A stretch of DNA of 64,000 nucleotides from an uncultured Ilumatobacter sp. (GCA_937905835.1 CALCXK010000044.1:1-64000); one strand, 5' to 3'; positions 35,732-44,178 are shown, counted from the stretch's first letter. Numbers and translations: made by a program. The notes: a model not told the origin generated them from the sequence alone.

Positions 35732-37297
35732 TCAAACCGGGCGAGTGACGACCGTCGAGAAGCACATCTCGTCATCCGTGCCATCAGCCCACAGGACATA
35801 GGCAGGTTCGAGAAGCGGGTCACGGAGCGCCCGATCCCAGGTGCATTCGATCCGAATGGTGTCGCCCCTGTCGATGACGATGCTCTCAGTCGGCTCATAG
35901 ATCAACTGCCAATCGAAGTCCCACACCGGGATGTCGAGCAGCACCCGCTCTTCGGGCGTGTCCGGGTTGAGCGTCATCTTGAAGCTCGCACCGATCTCGT
36001 GCTCGTGCCCGAACACTGAAACAATCTCTCCCGGGTTGGCAACTGGCCACGTGCACGTCGACTTCGCTACACCGTCGACGAAACCGTCGGGCGCGTCGAG
36101 TGGGTTGCCGCAGCCGCGGATCAGTGCATCGGCGAGCACACCTTCCCGGCCGTAGGCATCGATGGCCTTCTGGCGGGCCGCATCACGGTCACAGAGCGGG
36201 CCTTCTTCGCCTTCGCCGCACGGGATCTCCGCCGGCGCCAAGTACGTGGACAGGGCAATTGCAACAACATCGTCGCCTGCAGCGAAGTTGATCGCGAAAG
36301 TCGACTGGTCGGCGTCGGCCTCAACGCCGAAGTGGTAGTGCGTCTGCAGAACGAAGAAGTCGCCCACTTCCATCTCGAGGCCGGTGCCATCGGGGAAGGC
36401 GGTTGGATCGGTGCCGGGCGCCCAGGTGAAGATCAGATCTGCGCCATTGCCTGGGCTGAACCCGAAGCAGGTCCAGCCACCCTGGCCGTCGGCGCCATTG
36501 CGTTCCTCGACGGCAGCTCGCTCTGACGCTGGGACGACGAAGCCGACGGCATGGTGGACAACCTGCGTCTGCTGCGGGATGAACTCCATGTCCGACACAA
36601 ACGTCGACTCGGCCAACTCGGGGTCATAGACAAAGCAGCGGTACTCGTCGGGTTGACCGAACTCGCCGTCGTAGCCGCCATCGGCCTGCATGACGAGGTC
36701 GGGGTCATTGAGCCCGACAACACCGTTGACCGGGATCATCTCGGTGCTTGGATCGACATCAAGTGGGGCACCGTCATCGTCCCAACGAAGGATCGTCGCT
36801 ATTTCTTCGTCGGTCAGGCTCCAGTCATGGTCAAACGGGACGCTCTCATCGCTCGCTGGCCATGGCGGCATGAAGCGAGTCTCGGTGACGATGGCGATCG
36901 CGAACGCAGCGCGCGACACGTCGTCGGCCGTGTCGAAGCGGACGTGCTGCGTGCCCGGCCCATCGCCCGTGTGGCAGCTCGCGCAAGTCTCGGTGATGAT
37001 CGGTTGGATGTCGGATGCGAACGACACACCGCCCGACCGGGCTGTCGCATGCGCAGCTGTCGTGTCAGGTACCACAGACGTCGTGCTCACGGCCGTCGTC
37101 GTCGTCGGGTCAACCGGCGCCGTTGTGTCGGTGGTGCCCGTCTCGCCGACCGGCGTTGCCTCGTCGCTCCCCGACCCGAGTCCGCATGCCGCAACGACCA
37201 CCGCCAGAAGCAGGCATGTTCCGGCGCCAAACGCCCACGATCCACGACTCCGCGCAGTGCTCTCATCGACGGAAGTATCTGGCCCGATCACGCTCAT
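35732..37297 (-). CDS. Cytochrome c/copper monooxygenase-like (PHM/DBM-type) lipoprotein
   Basis: 521 residues. The signal peptide has lipobox-like VVAAC, followed by a Thr-rich linker. Residues about 88-185 look like a single-heme cytochrome c-type domain with CASCH and the MPPWPA region. The rest resembles copper type II ascorbate-dependent monooxygenases: VVHHAVGF (first copper His pair), QTHYHF and GHEHEIG (further His sites). It could hydroxylate a substrate outside the membrane with electrons delivered through the heme. Start alternatives are ATG 37297, GTG 37291 (GGAG at good distance) and ATG 37336. Confidence 0.78.
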   Translation of the reverse strand: MSVIGPDTSVDESTARSRGSWAFGAGTCLLLAVVVAACGLGSGSDEATPVGETGTTDTTAPVDPTTTTAVSTTSVVPDTTAAHATARSGGVSFASDIQPIITETCASCHTGDGPGTQHVRFDTADDVSRAAFAIAIVTETRFMPPWPASDESVPFDHDWSLTDEEIATILRWDDDGAPLDVDPSTEMIPVNGVVGLNDPDLVMQADGGYDGEFGQPDEYRCFVYDPELAESTFVSDMEFIPQQTQVVHHAVGFVVPASERAAVEERNGADGQGGWTCFGFSPGNGADLIFTWAPGTDPTAFPDGTGLEMEVGDFFVLQTHYHFGVEADADQSTFAINFAAGDDVVAIALSTYLAPAEIPCGEGEEGPLCDRDAARQKAIDAYGREGVLADALIRGCGNPLDAPDGFVDGVAKSTCTWPVANPGEIVSVFGHEHEIGASFKMTLNPDTPEERVLLDIPVWDFDWQLIYEPTESIVIDRGDTIRIECTWDRALRDPLLEPAYVLWADGTDDEMCFSTVVTRPV

Positions 37298-37384
37298 CTC
37301 CAGCGGACGATAGTTGCGCCTAGACCTCTGTGCCATGCGGGACGAGAAGATGCGCAACTACGGCCTCATGGTGTGCACCAGCAG

Positions 37385-37415
37385 CGGTCACACTGTGCCT
37401 GACCCAGTGTGACCG
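37385..37415. terminator. Hairpin at the end of the hpaFEH operon
   Basis: The perfect 11-bp arms CGGTCACACTG (37385-37395) and CAGTGTGACCG (37405-37415) enclose a 9-nt loop. They lie directly after the stop of the hydratase gene. No U-run is evident, so it may be a Rho-independent-like stop with weak tail, an mRNA-end stabiliser, or a protein site. Confidence 0.55.
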
Positions 37416-37416
37416 G

Positions 37417-38250
37417 TCAGGTGACGTCGAGGGTGAGTGCGCCCAGGTAGCCGAAATCCACACGGAAGTGGTCGCCGGCACGGCAGTCGATCGGCCGGGT
37501 GAAGGAGCCGGCAAGAATCGTTTCGCCCGCCGTGAGTGGAATGCCGATGCCTTGGAGCCGGTTGGCGAGCCAGACGATGCCCATTGCGGGGTCGTCGAGG
37601 ACTCCGGCACCGAGCCCGGTCTCTTCGACCACGCCGTTGCGATAGGCAATTGCACCGGCCCATCGAAGATCACCGTTGCGCGCCTCGTCAACCGAAATGT
37701 GTTCGTCGCCGACGATGATCCCCGAGTTCGCTGCGTTGTCAGAGATGGTGTCGCGCACCGTGCGCGTCCGGCCGTCGTCGGGATGCACCCGGTACGACCG
37801 AGCATCGATCAACTCGAGCGCTGGCACCACATGGCTCGTCGCTGCGTACACGTCATCAGTCGTCAGCTCGCGACCGAATGCGTGGGGAACGAGATCGTCC
37901 TGGAGCACAAAGGCGAACTCGACTTCGATCTTCGGGTCAAGGTGATCAGCAGCGGCAATCGAGCCGCCATTCGGGATGAACATGTGGTCGAGCAGCGCAC
38001 CAAAGTCGGGCTCGTCGATATTCATCGCTATCTGCATGGCCCGACTTGTCAACCCAATTTTGTGGCCCTTGATCACTGCGCCGTTGGCGACCTGCAGGCG
38101 AACCCACTCCGCCTGGATCGCGTATGCATCGTCCAAGGTGATGTCGGGGAATCGCCGGGTGACTGGGTCGCACGGCACCGCAGTCCTTCGTGCCTCTTCG
38201 TGCTCGGCAGCGAGCAATGCGATCTGTTCTGTGGACAGCGTGAGGCCCAT
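37417..38250 (-). CDS. hpaH: 2-oxo-hepta-3-ene-1,7-dioate hydratase (HpaH-like)
   Basis: 277 residues of the FAH-fold hydratase/decarboxylase family. Features are the metal-binding region KIEVEFAFVLQ, the VPALELIDAR strand and the C-terminal LAGSFTRPIDCRAGDHFRVDFG, all typical of HpaH/MhpD. The neighbours (semialdehyde dehydrogenase and CHM isomerase) point to the homoprotocatechuate pathway, where it adds water to 2-oxo-hept-3-ene-1,7-dioate. The start codon overlaps the dehydrogenase stop by one base (TGATG), so the genes are coupled. Confidence 0.88.
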   Translation of the reverse strand: MGLTLSTEQIALLAAEHEEARRTAVPCDPVTRRFPDITLDDAYAIQAEWVRLQVANGAVIKGHKIGLTSRAMQIAMNIDEPDFGALLDHMFIPNGGSIAAADHLDPKIEVEFAFVLQDDLVPHAFGRELTTDDVYAATSHVVPALELIDARSYRVHPDDGRTRTVRDTISDNAANSGIIVGDEHISVDEARNGDLRWAGAIAYRNGVVEETGLGAGVLDDPAMGIVWLANRLQGIGIPLTAGETILAGSFTRPIDCRAGDHFRVDFGYLGALTLDVT

Positions 38251-39779
38251 CAGATCTTGCCCAGCTTCGGGATTGCGTGGGTGTCGTAGGCGATCGCGAT
38301 GTTCTTGGTTTCCATATAGAACTCGAAGCTGTACTCAGGCCCGCCATCGCGGCCGATGCCACTGGCTTTGGTGCCACCGAACGGCGTAGGCAGGTGCCGC
38401 ACGTTCTGGCTGTTGACCCAGATCATCCCGGCGTCAAGATCGCGAGCAACACGTTGCGCACGACCGGTGTCGCCGGTCCAGAGATACCCGGCGAGGCCGT
38501 ACTCGATGTCATTCGCAATCTGAACCGCATCGGATTCGGTGTCAAACGGGATGGCCGTGAGCACGGGGCCGAAGATCTCTTCCTGTGCGATCGCCATGTC
38601 GTTCGTTGCGTTCGTGAACAGCATCGGATTGACGTAATAACTATCCGGGTCTTGCCGCTCACCGCCGCCGATGAGAACCGTGGCGCCAGCGTCGTTCGCC
38701 TTGGCCTCGTAGCTCCGCACCTTGGCGCAGTGCCGCGGGTGGATCAGCGGCCCGATCTCAGTCGACGGGTCAAGCGGGTGGCCGACCTTCAGGGCCTGCA
38801 CCCGGTCCCCCAACTTAGTCACGAACTCATCGTGAATCGTCGACTGGATGAGCACCCGACTCGACGACGTGCAGCGCTCACCGTTGAGGCTGTAGATCAT
38901 GAACATGACGGCGTCGAGCGCTCGATCGAGATCGGCATCGTCGAACACGATCACCGGGTTCTTACCACCAAGTTCAAAGTGCACACGCTTGAGCGTTGGC
39001 GCTCCCTGCGCCTGGATCATCGAGCCGGTCGACGACTCGCCGACGAACGCAATCGCCTTGATCAGTGGGTGCTCGGTCAGCGCTTTGCCGGCCGACTCGC
39101 CGAGGCCGTGCACCGTGTTGAGCACGCCCGCTGGCAGGCCTGCTTCGAGTGCGATCTCTGACAGCATCGCGGCCGAGTACGGGCTCCACTCGGCTGGCTT
39201 GTGCACGACCGTGCAACCGGCTGCCAGCGCCGGAGCAATCTTCCAGGTCGACAGCATGAAGGGTGTGTTCCACGGTGTGATCACACCGACGGGGCCGAGC
39301 GCCTTCCGGCTGGAGAAGTTGACGTGGTGTTCGTCGGGCATCGACCGACCATTGTTCGCATCGGGAGCGTGATCTGCGAAGAACCGGAAGTTCTCGGCAC
39401 CGCGGATCGCTGCTGCCGACATGAAGCGAATGGTCTGGCCGGTGTCGACACATTCCACCGCGGCGACGTCGTCGGCTCGCTTCTCGATCAGATCGGCAAC
39501 ACGGTGCAGAATTTTCTTGCGTTCTTTGCCGGTGCGGCCAGACCAGTCGGCGAACGCGTCGTTCGCCGCACGCGCTGCCGCATCGATGTCGGCCGCGCCG
39601 CCTGACGCGACAGACCCAAGTAGCGACGAGTCGACCGGCGAGTGGTTCTCAAACGTCTCACCGCTCACGCTGGCCGTCGACACGCCACCAATGAGGTGCT
39701 GCAGCGGGGAGTCTTTGAAGCGCGCGACTGCTGCCGATGCGATTACCTGGTATTCGTCGAAGGTCTTGTCTGCAGCCAT
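38250..39779 (-). CDS. hpaE: 5-carboxymethyl-2-hydroxymuconate semialdehyde dehydrogenase (HpaE-like)
   Basis: 509 residues, ALDH superfamily. It has TPWNTPFMLSTWK, the base Glu in FELGGKNPVIVF, and the nucleophile Cys in LNGERCTSSSR, which is the HpaE-type version of the active site. It would oxidise the ring-cleavage semialdehyde to 5-carboxymethyl-2-hydroxymuconate with NAD+. It is the middle gene of the leftward hpaF-hpaE-hpaH operon: 54 bp after the isomerase, with a hairpin in that gap, and overlapping the hydratase by one base. Confidence 0.9.
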   Translation of the reverse strand: MAADKTFDEYQVIASAAVARFKDSPLQHLIGGVSTASVSGETFENHSPVDSSLLGSVASGGAADIDAAARAANDAFADWSGRTGKERKKILHRVADLIEKRADDVAAVECVDTGQTIRFMSAAAIRGAENFRFFADHAPDANNGRSMPDEHHVNFSSRKALGPVGVITPWNTPFMLSTWKIAPALAAGCTVVHKPAEWSPYSAAMLSEIALEAGLPAGVLNTVHGLGESAGKALTEHPLIKAIAFVGESSTGSMIQAQGAPTLKRVHFELGGKNPVIVFDDADLDRALDAVMFMIYSLNGERCTSSSRVLIQSTIHDEFVTKLGDRVQALKVGHPLDPSTEIGPLIHPRHCAKVRSYEAKANDAGATVLIGGGERQDPDSYYVNPMLFTNATNDMAIAQEEIFGPVLTAIPFDTESDAVQIANDIEYGLAGYLWTGDTGRAQRVARDLDAGMIWVNSQNVRHLPTPFGGTKASGIGRDGGPEYSFEFYMETKNIAIAYDTHAIPKLGKI

Positions 39780-39795
39780 GTGGTTCTCCAGGTCT

Positions 39796-39824
39796 TGTCA
39801 CCCCGATCTGACCTCGGTGTGACA
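39796..39824. promoter_or_regulatory. Imperfect hairpin between hpaF-like and hpaE-like genes
   Basis: An 11-bp stem with one mismatch (TGTCAC-C-CCGA against TCGG-T-GTGACA) closes a 7-nt loop. It sits in the 54-bp gap within the operon, before the dehydrogenase start. It could set relative expression by mRNA processing, or be a second regulator site. No sequence similarity to the AT-rich operator upstream was seen. Confidence 0.4.
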
Positions 39825-39833
39825 GCGGGTGGT

Positions 39834-40217
39834 TCAGATCGTGGGGATGCGCGCCCCGATGTGGGCGCGTAGGTGATTGTGATTGAGGCGCATCTCCGGA
39901 TCGATTTCTTGAATCTCGACGCTGAGCATCATGTGGCCTGCTGCCTCGCCGACGGTCGCCTCGATGGCATCCATCAGCGCGTTGATCAGCAACTGCTTCT
40001 CATCGCCACTCCGGCCTGGGCCAAGGCGAGCGATCAACGCGATAAACGCGTTGTCCGGATGGCGATCACCGATCACGTAGTCCTCTCGGCAGGCCGCCCG
40101 GGTACGCAGTGCGTCGATCGGCGCGAGACCTGTAGCGAGCGTTGCAGCGTGGACAGCTTCGAGGATGAGCGGGACGTGCTCGACGTTGGCCGAGTGCTCG
40201 ACGATCAGATGAGGCAT
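39834..40217 (-). CDS. hpaF: 5-carboxymethyl-2-hydroxymuconate delta-isomerase (HpaF-like)
   Basis: 127 residues, the size of CHMI in the tautomerase superfamily. After Met removal Pro (MPHLIVEHSANVE) is N-terminal and serves as the catalytic base. It has DYVIGDRHPDNAFIAL and the C-terminal MMLSVEIQEIDPEMRLNHN characteristic of CHMI. It isomerises the dehydrogenase product before decarboxylation. This gene is the most specific marker that the cluster handles homoprotocatechuate. It is divergent from the FAH-family gene across an AT-rich 38-bp gap. Confidence 0.9.
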   Translation of the reverse strand: MPHLIVEHSANVEHVPLILEAVHAATLATGLAPIDALRTRAACREDYVIGDRHPDNAFIALIARLGPGRSGDEKQLLINALMDAIEATVGEAAGHMMLSVEIQEIDPEMRLNHNHLRAHIGARIPTI

Positions 40218-40226
40218 TGACCACAG

Positions 40227-40248
40227 TTATATAACATGTTAGATATAA
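40227..40248. promoter_or_regulatory. AT-rich palindromic operator, probable HpaR (MarR) site
   Basis: TTATAT-AACATGTT-AG-ATATAA: an 8-bp perfect palindrome AACATGTT (40233-40240) flanked by TTATAT (40227-40232) and ATATAA (40243-40248). It fills the only AT-rich spot of the 38-bp gap between the two divergent hpa operons. MarR-family repressors bind such sites, and the regulator gene is the second gene of the rightward operon. Control of both promoters is likely. Confidence 0.65.
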
Positions 40249-40255
40249 GTGCAAC

Positions 40256-41137
40256 ATGAAATTGCTCAGCTTCTCCCAACAAACCGAAATCGGAGCGAAC
40301 CGGACCAGCTTCGGTGTCGCCACGGGGATCGACGGAGCTGACGGCATCATCGACCTCGGCGATCGACTGGACGGAGTCTGCGACCTGTCTGACCTCCTCG
40401 CCCAGGAGCGCGTCGGCGAGGCTCGCACCATTGCTGAATCGGCCACGCCAACGCTGTCGCTGGGCGACGTCACCTTCGAGCGCACCCTCCCCCGCCCCGG
40501 AAAAATCTTTTGCATCGGCGTGAACTACGGCGGGCGGAACGCCGAGTACAAAGACGGCCAAGACAGCCCTGACAAGCCGAGCGTGTTCGTCCGCTTCCCG
40601 AGTTCGTTCACCGGCCACGAGCAGCCTCTGGTCCGCCCACCCGAAAGCCCGCAGCTCGACTACGAAGGCGAAATCGTCGCCGTCATCGGCACCGGCGGTC
40701 GCCGCATCAAACGCGAAGACGCCCGCAATCACATCGCCGGCCTCACGCTCGGTAACGAAGGCACGATTCGTGACTGGGTGCGTCACGCCAAGTTCAACGT
40801 CACGCAGGGTAAAAACTGGGACAACTCCGGGGCCATCGGGCCGTGGATGGTCACGCTTGATGAGATCGGCGACTTCGAGCACCTGCATCTCACCACACAC
40901 GTCAACGGCGAACTACGTCAAGACGACACACCCGCCACCATGGCGTATTCGATCGAGTACCAGATCGAATATCTCTCCACGTTCTGCACGCTCGAGCCCG
41001 GCGACATTATTTTCACCGGCACGCCCACCGGGGCCGGCGCACGGTTCGATCCGCCGAAGTTCCTGGTACCCGGCGACACCATCGAGGTCCACGTACCGGG
41101 GCTCGGAACGCTGCGAAACGGCGTCCGGGATGAGTGA
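40256..41137 (+). CDS. Fumarylacetoacetate hydrolase-family protein, HpaG-like decarboxylase/isomerase
   Basis: 293 residues with an N-terminal small domain and the FAH core: GKIFCIGVNYGGRNAEY, the metal ligands in LDYEGEIVAVIG, GPWMVTLDEIG and GDIIFTGTPTGAGARF. In the homoprotocatechuate pathway HpaG decarboxylates 5-oxopent-3-ene-1,2,5-tricarboxylate and isomerises the product; this is the only FAH-core gene in the cluster besides the hydratase. The family also includes acylpyruvases, so the exact step is inferred from neighbours. Its stop overlaps the regulator start by 8 bp. Confidence 0.85.
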   Translation: MKLLSFSQQTEIGANRTSFGVATGIDGADGIIDLGDRLDGVCDLSDLLAQERVGEARTIAESATPTLSLGDVTFERTLPRPGKIFCIGVNYGGRNAEYKDGQDSPDKPSVFVRFPSSFTGHEQPLVRPPESPQLDYEGEIVAVIGTGGRRIKREDARNHIAGLTLGNEGTIRDWVRHAKFNVTQGKNWDNSGAIGPWMVTLDEIGDFEHLHLTTHVNGELRQDDTPATMAYSIEYQIEYLSTFCTLEPGDIIFTGTPTGAGARFDPPKFLVPGDTIEVHVPGLGTLRNGVRDE

Positions 41138-41621
41138 AGCACTCGTTGCGACCATCCCGCTGCGGGCATTCGAAGACTCGCTTCCCATGGCGCTCATGCG
41201 AGCTCGCGAAGCGGTGATGCGCTATTTCCGCCCGGCCCTCAGCGAGCACGACCTGACCGAGCAGCAATGGCGCGTGCTCCGGGCGCTGCGCGATGCCGAG
41301 GCCCCGTTGTCTGTTGGTGAGCTCGCCGAGCGCACGTTCCTCCTCGGGCCGAGCCTGTCGCGGATGCTGGCGTCGATGGACGAGCGTGGCCTGCTCGAGC
41401 GAGCCACGGCCTCCGACGCTCGGCGCGCTGAGATCAGCATCAGCACAGGCGGCCTCGAGCTCGTCAGTGAGATCGCGCCATCGAGCGAGCATGCCTACGG
41501 CCGGATCGACGCGCTGCTCGACCCAGGCGAACTCGACGTCCTGTATGGCCTCCTCGCCAAACTGTCGACCGACGACCAACCAACCGACGATCAATCACCT
41601 CGAGATCAGGAGAACCTGTGA
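41130..41621 (+). CDS. hpaR: MarR-family regulator of homoprotocatechuate degradation (HpaR-like)
   Basis: 163 residues. LRAFEDSLPMALMRAREAVMRYFRP followed by LTEQQWRVLRAL (parts of residues about 10-55) is the characteristic opening of HpaR proteins. The wHTH centre LSVGELAERTFLLGPSLSRMLA and the wing ERATASDARRAEISI follow. The ATG 41130 lies inside the end of the FAH gene. The stop overlaps the P450 GTG by three bases. It should repress both hpa operons and be released by a pathway aromatic acid or CoA ester. Confidence 0.9.
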   Translation: MSEALVATIPLRAFEDSLPMALMRAREAVMRYFRPALSEHDLTEQQWRVLRALRDAEAPLSVGELAERTFLLGPSLSRMLASMDERGLLERATASDARRAEISISTGGLELVSEIAPSSEHAYGRIDALLDPGELDVLYGLLAKLSTDDQPTDDQSPRDQENL

Positions 41622-42946
41622 GTTCGAACAGCTACCACGCCGCTCCAGACACGATTGCTGCTCCGCCGCCTGGCTGCCCGATGCATGCGACGTGGTCGCC
41701 ATTGGCCGACGACTACTTGGCTGACCCGTACCCAATCGCCGCAGCGCTTCGCGACGAACACCCGGTGTTCTACGCCGAGCAACTCGGCCATGTCGTGGTC
41801 ACAAAAATGGAAGACATCGAGCACGTCTTCATGAACCCCGACATATTCGCCTCGACGAACGTGCAAGACCCGATCTTCCCGCTCGCTCCGGAAGCCGGCG
41901 CTGTACTGAGTGCTGACGACTTCGATCCAGTCGCCGTGATGTCGAACCGGCCCGAGCCAGATCATGCTCGCATCCGCGTCTTCACCCGTCAGGGTTTTTC
42001 GAACCGCCGCCTCAAAGCGCTCGAGGACTACATGCGTGACCGGGCAACGGCCTTGCTCGACGACATGGTCGCGAGCGGCAACTCCGCCGACTATGTGGCC
42101 GCCCTCGCTTTTCCACTGCCCGCCGAAATTGTCTTCCGCCTCATCGGCTTCCCCGAAGCAGACGACCGGATGATCAAGTCGTGGTGCGGAAACCGCAAGG
42201 CCTTCTCGTGGGGCAAGCCAACCGCTGCCGAGCAGACCCAGATCGCCGAAGGAATGCTCGAGTACTGGCGTTACTGCCGCGACTTCGTCGCCCAGCGCCG
42301 CGACGAGCGCCACGACGACTTCACATCCGAACTCCTCAACGCGCACGACGCCGACCCTGACCCGGCAAACGGCACCGGCATCTCATACCGAGAGGTCGAG
42401 TCAGTCGTGTACGGCATTTCGTTCGCCGGGCACGATCCGGTCACGGCGCTACTGTGCAACACGCTGCGGTGCCTCCTCCCCCGCCGAGAGCAGTGGGAAG
42501 CGCTGTGTGCTGATACGTCGCTCGCAGCAGCTGCCGTTGAAGAGACACTGCGTTTCGAGTCGAGCCAGATCTCGTGGCGGCGTGTCACCACCCAAGCAAC
42601 CACGCTCGGCGGCGTCGACCTCCCGGCTGGCACGAAGCTGATGCTCAACTTCGCATCGGCCAACCACCAGCCCGACCTCTTCGAGGACCCAGGCACGTTT
42701 GACATCAATCGCGGCCTCAAGGGTGGTGGTGCGAGCCGCCACATTTCGTTCGGCAAGGGCATCCACTTCTGCCTGGGCGCCGGGCTTTCACGGATGGAGG
42801 CCCGCATCGCTCTTGAACTCCTGGCCCAGCGCCTTCCATCGCTGCGACTCGCCCAGAACCCCGATGGTTCCGAACAAGACTTCAGCTTCTTCCCGAACAT
42901 CACCTTTCGTGGCCCCGACGCTCTGCATCTGGAGTGGAACGAATGA
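41618..42946 (+). CDS. Cytochrome P450
   Basis: 442 residues, soluble bacterial P450. The heme ligand is C385 in FGKGIHFCLGAG. The ExxR pair is in VEETLRFES, and the helix-I region is ISFAGHDPVTALL. In the usual AGx(D/E)T motif the Thr position is Pro here, with a Thr two residues later. The GTG start overlaps the regulator stop, and CAGGAGA provides a good ribosome-binding site. By context it should act on an aromatic compound feeding the pathway (ring hydroxylation or O-demethylation); redox partners are not encoded nearby. It is followed by ring-cleavage genes, with a 4-bp overlap. Confidence 0.92.
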   Translation: MSSNSYHAAPDTIAAPPPGCPMHATWSPLADDYLADPYPIAAALRDEHPVFYAEQLGHVVVTKMEDIEHVFMNPDIFASTNVQDPIFPLAPEAGAVLSADDFDPVAVMSNRPEPDHARIRVFTRQGFSNRRLKALEDYMRDRATALLDDMVASGNSADYVAALAFPLPAEIVFRLIGFPEADDRMIKSWCGNRKAFSWGKPTAAEQTQIAEGMLEYWRYCRDFVAQRRDERHDDFTSELLNAHDADPDPANGTGISYREVESVVYGISFAGHDPVTALLCNTLRCLLPRREQWEALCADTSLAAAAVEETLRFESSQISWRRVTTQATTLGGVDLPAGTKLMLNFASANHQPDLFEDPGTFDINRGLKGGGASRHISFGKGIHFCLGAGLSRMEARIALELLAQRLPSLRLAQNPDGSEQDFSFFPNITFRGPDALHLEWNE

Positions 42947-43308
42947 GCCTCTACGCCATACAGAAATTCCTCTACGAACTCAACCGTTCCGAGCAGATGC
43001 AGGCTCGATACACCGCCGACCAGGCCACCGAGCTGGCATCATTCGAACTCACCGATGAGGAGATCGCAGCGCTCATCAGCCCCGACATCGGCAAGCTGTT
43101 TCACCTCGGCGTCAACGGGCAGATCCTGATGCACTTCGCTGCATTCCACCAGATCGAGTGGCAGGACTACCTGCAGCGGATGCGCGACGGCATCGCCGAG
43201 CACGGCCCCGTCCGGGAGGGCGTGTATGCCATGACCACCGGCGTCACCGACACCGTCGTCCCAGAAACAACCGCCAAAGAAACAACGAAAGAAAACCGGA
43301 GTAGCTGA
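42943..43308 (+). CDS. Extradiol ring-cleavage dioxygenase small subunit, LigA-like
   Basis: 121 residues. LYAIQKFLYELN, LTDEEIAALISPDIGKLFHLGVNG and MHFAAFHQIEWQDYL match LigA-type alpha subunits of protocatechuate 4,5-dioxygenase, which shape and cover the active site without binding iron. The C-terminal about 20 residues are a Thr/Glu-rich tail. The ATG overlaps the P450 stop (ATGA) and the stop overlaps the LigB-like start (TGATG), so the three proteins are made together. Confidence 0.88.
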   Translation: MSLYAIQKFLYELNRSEQMQARYTADQATELASFELTDEEIAALISPDIGKLFHLGVNGQILMHFAAFHQIEWQDYLQRMRDGIAEHGPVREGVYAMTTGVTDTVVPETTAKETTKENRSS

Positions 43309-44132
43309 TGTCCCTCGTCTTCGCCGGCGTGTGCTCGCACGCCCCCGGCATCACCGGCCGTTCCGAGCAGGCCGATCCTGATGTACGCGACCGCTTCTAC
43401 GCGGCCTTCGACCAGATGCGCGTCGACCTCGAAGCGAGCAGGCCCGATGCCGTGGTAATCATCGCCGCCGAGCATTTCGCCAACTTTTTCATGAACAACA
43501 TGCCGACCTTCGCCATCGGTATGGCCGACACATATGAGGGCCCCATCGAAGATCCGGGCTGGCTCGGCATCGCGCGTCAACAGGTTCCGGGTAGCGCCGA
43601 CATCTCGAGGCGCTTCATCTCTGAGGTGATGCACGGCTCCGACGTGAGCTACGCCGAGGAGTGGAAATTCGACCACGGGATCATGGTCCCGCTGCACTTC
43701 CTCACGCCTGGCTACGACGTCCCAATCATCCCCGTCAACATTAACTGCCAGGGTCCGCCGCTCACTCCGCTGCACCGTGCGTGGCAGTTCGGCGAGTCAA
43801 TCCGTGCAGCCTGCGACGCCCTACCCGAGCGGATCGCAGTGATCAGTACCGGCGGCATTTCGCACTGGCCAGCCACCCCTGATTCGGGGAAGATCAACGT
43901 CGAGTGGGACCTCGACTTCATGGACCGCTGGTGTCGCAATGACCGTGACGCGCTCCTCGATTACGACGACCTCACCGTCTACGCCGATGCTGGCCAGGGC
44001 GGCTTTGAAATCCGCACCTTCATCGCCGCTGCAGCCGCCGCTGGCGGAGCGAAGGGCACGGTCCACTTCTGTGAGCCGATCCCGATCTTCGCCGTCAGTT
44101 GCACCGTTGCCACCTACGACCTCAACAGATAG
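43308..44132 (+). CDS. Class III extradiol ring-cleavage dioxygenase, LigB-like catalytic subunit
   Basis: 274 residues of the LigB fold. It shows the N-terminal CSHAPGI iron-ligand His, AAEHFANFF with a second His, and the STGGISHWPATP segment with the active-site His. It would open a catechol ring at a meta position with Fe(II) and O2. In this cluster the expected substrate is homoprotocatechuate, but the pair is of LigAB type rather than the single-chain HpaD of the classical pathway, so a protocatechuate- or gallate-like substrate is possible. It is the last gene of the rightward operon, followed by two repeat copies. Confidence 0.88.
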   Translation: MSLVFAGVCSHAPGITGRSEQADPDVRDRFYAAFDQMRVDLEASRPDAVVIIAAEHFANFFMNNMPTFAIGMADTYEGPIEDPGWLGIARQQVPGSADISRRFISEVMHGSDVSYAEEWKFDHGIMVPLHFLTPGYDVPIIPVNINCQGPPLTPLHRAWQFGESIRAACDALPERIAVISTGGISHWPATPDSGKINVEWDLDFMDRWCRNDRDALLDYDDLTVYADAGQGGFEIRTFIAAAAAAGGAKGTVHFCEPIPIFAVSCTVATYDLNR

Positions 44133-44138
44133 CTGCGT

Positions 44139-44163
44139 ATGGGGTCAGGCCCCTTTCGCAACT
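44139..44163. repeat. 25-bp REP-like palindrome, copy A
   Basis: The element has core GGGGTCAGGCCCC followed by TTTCGCAACT. It lies 7 bp after the LigB-like stop. The same 25 bp recurs exactly 40 bp further on and, inverted, at 45924-45948. Confidence 0.8.
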
Positions 44164-44178
44164 CGCGGATAGTTACGC

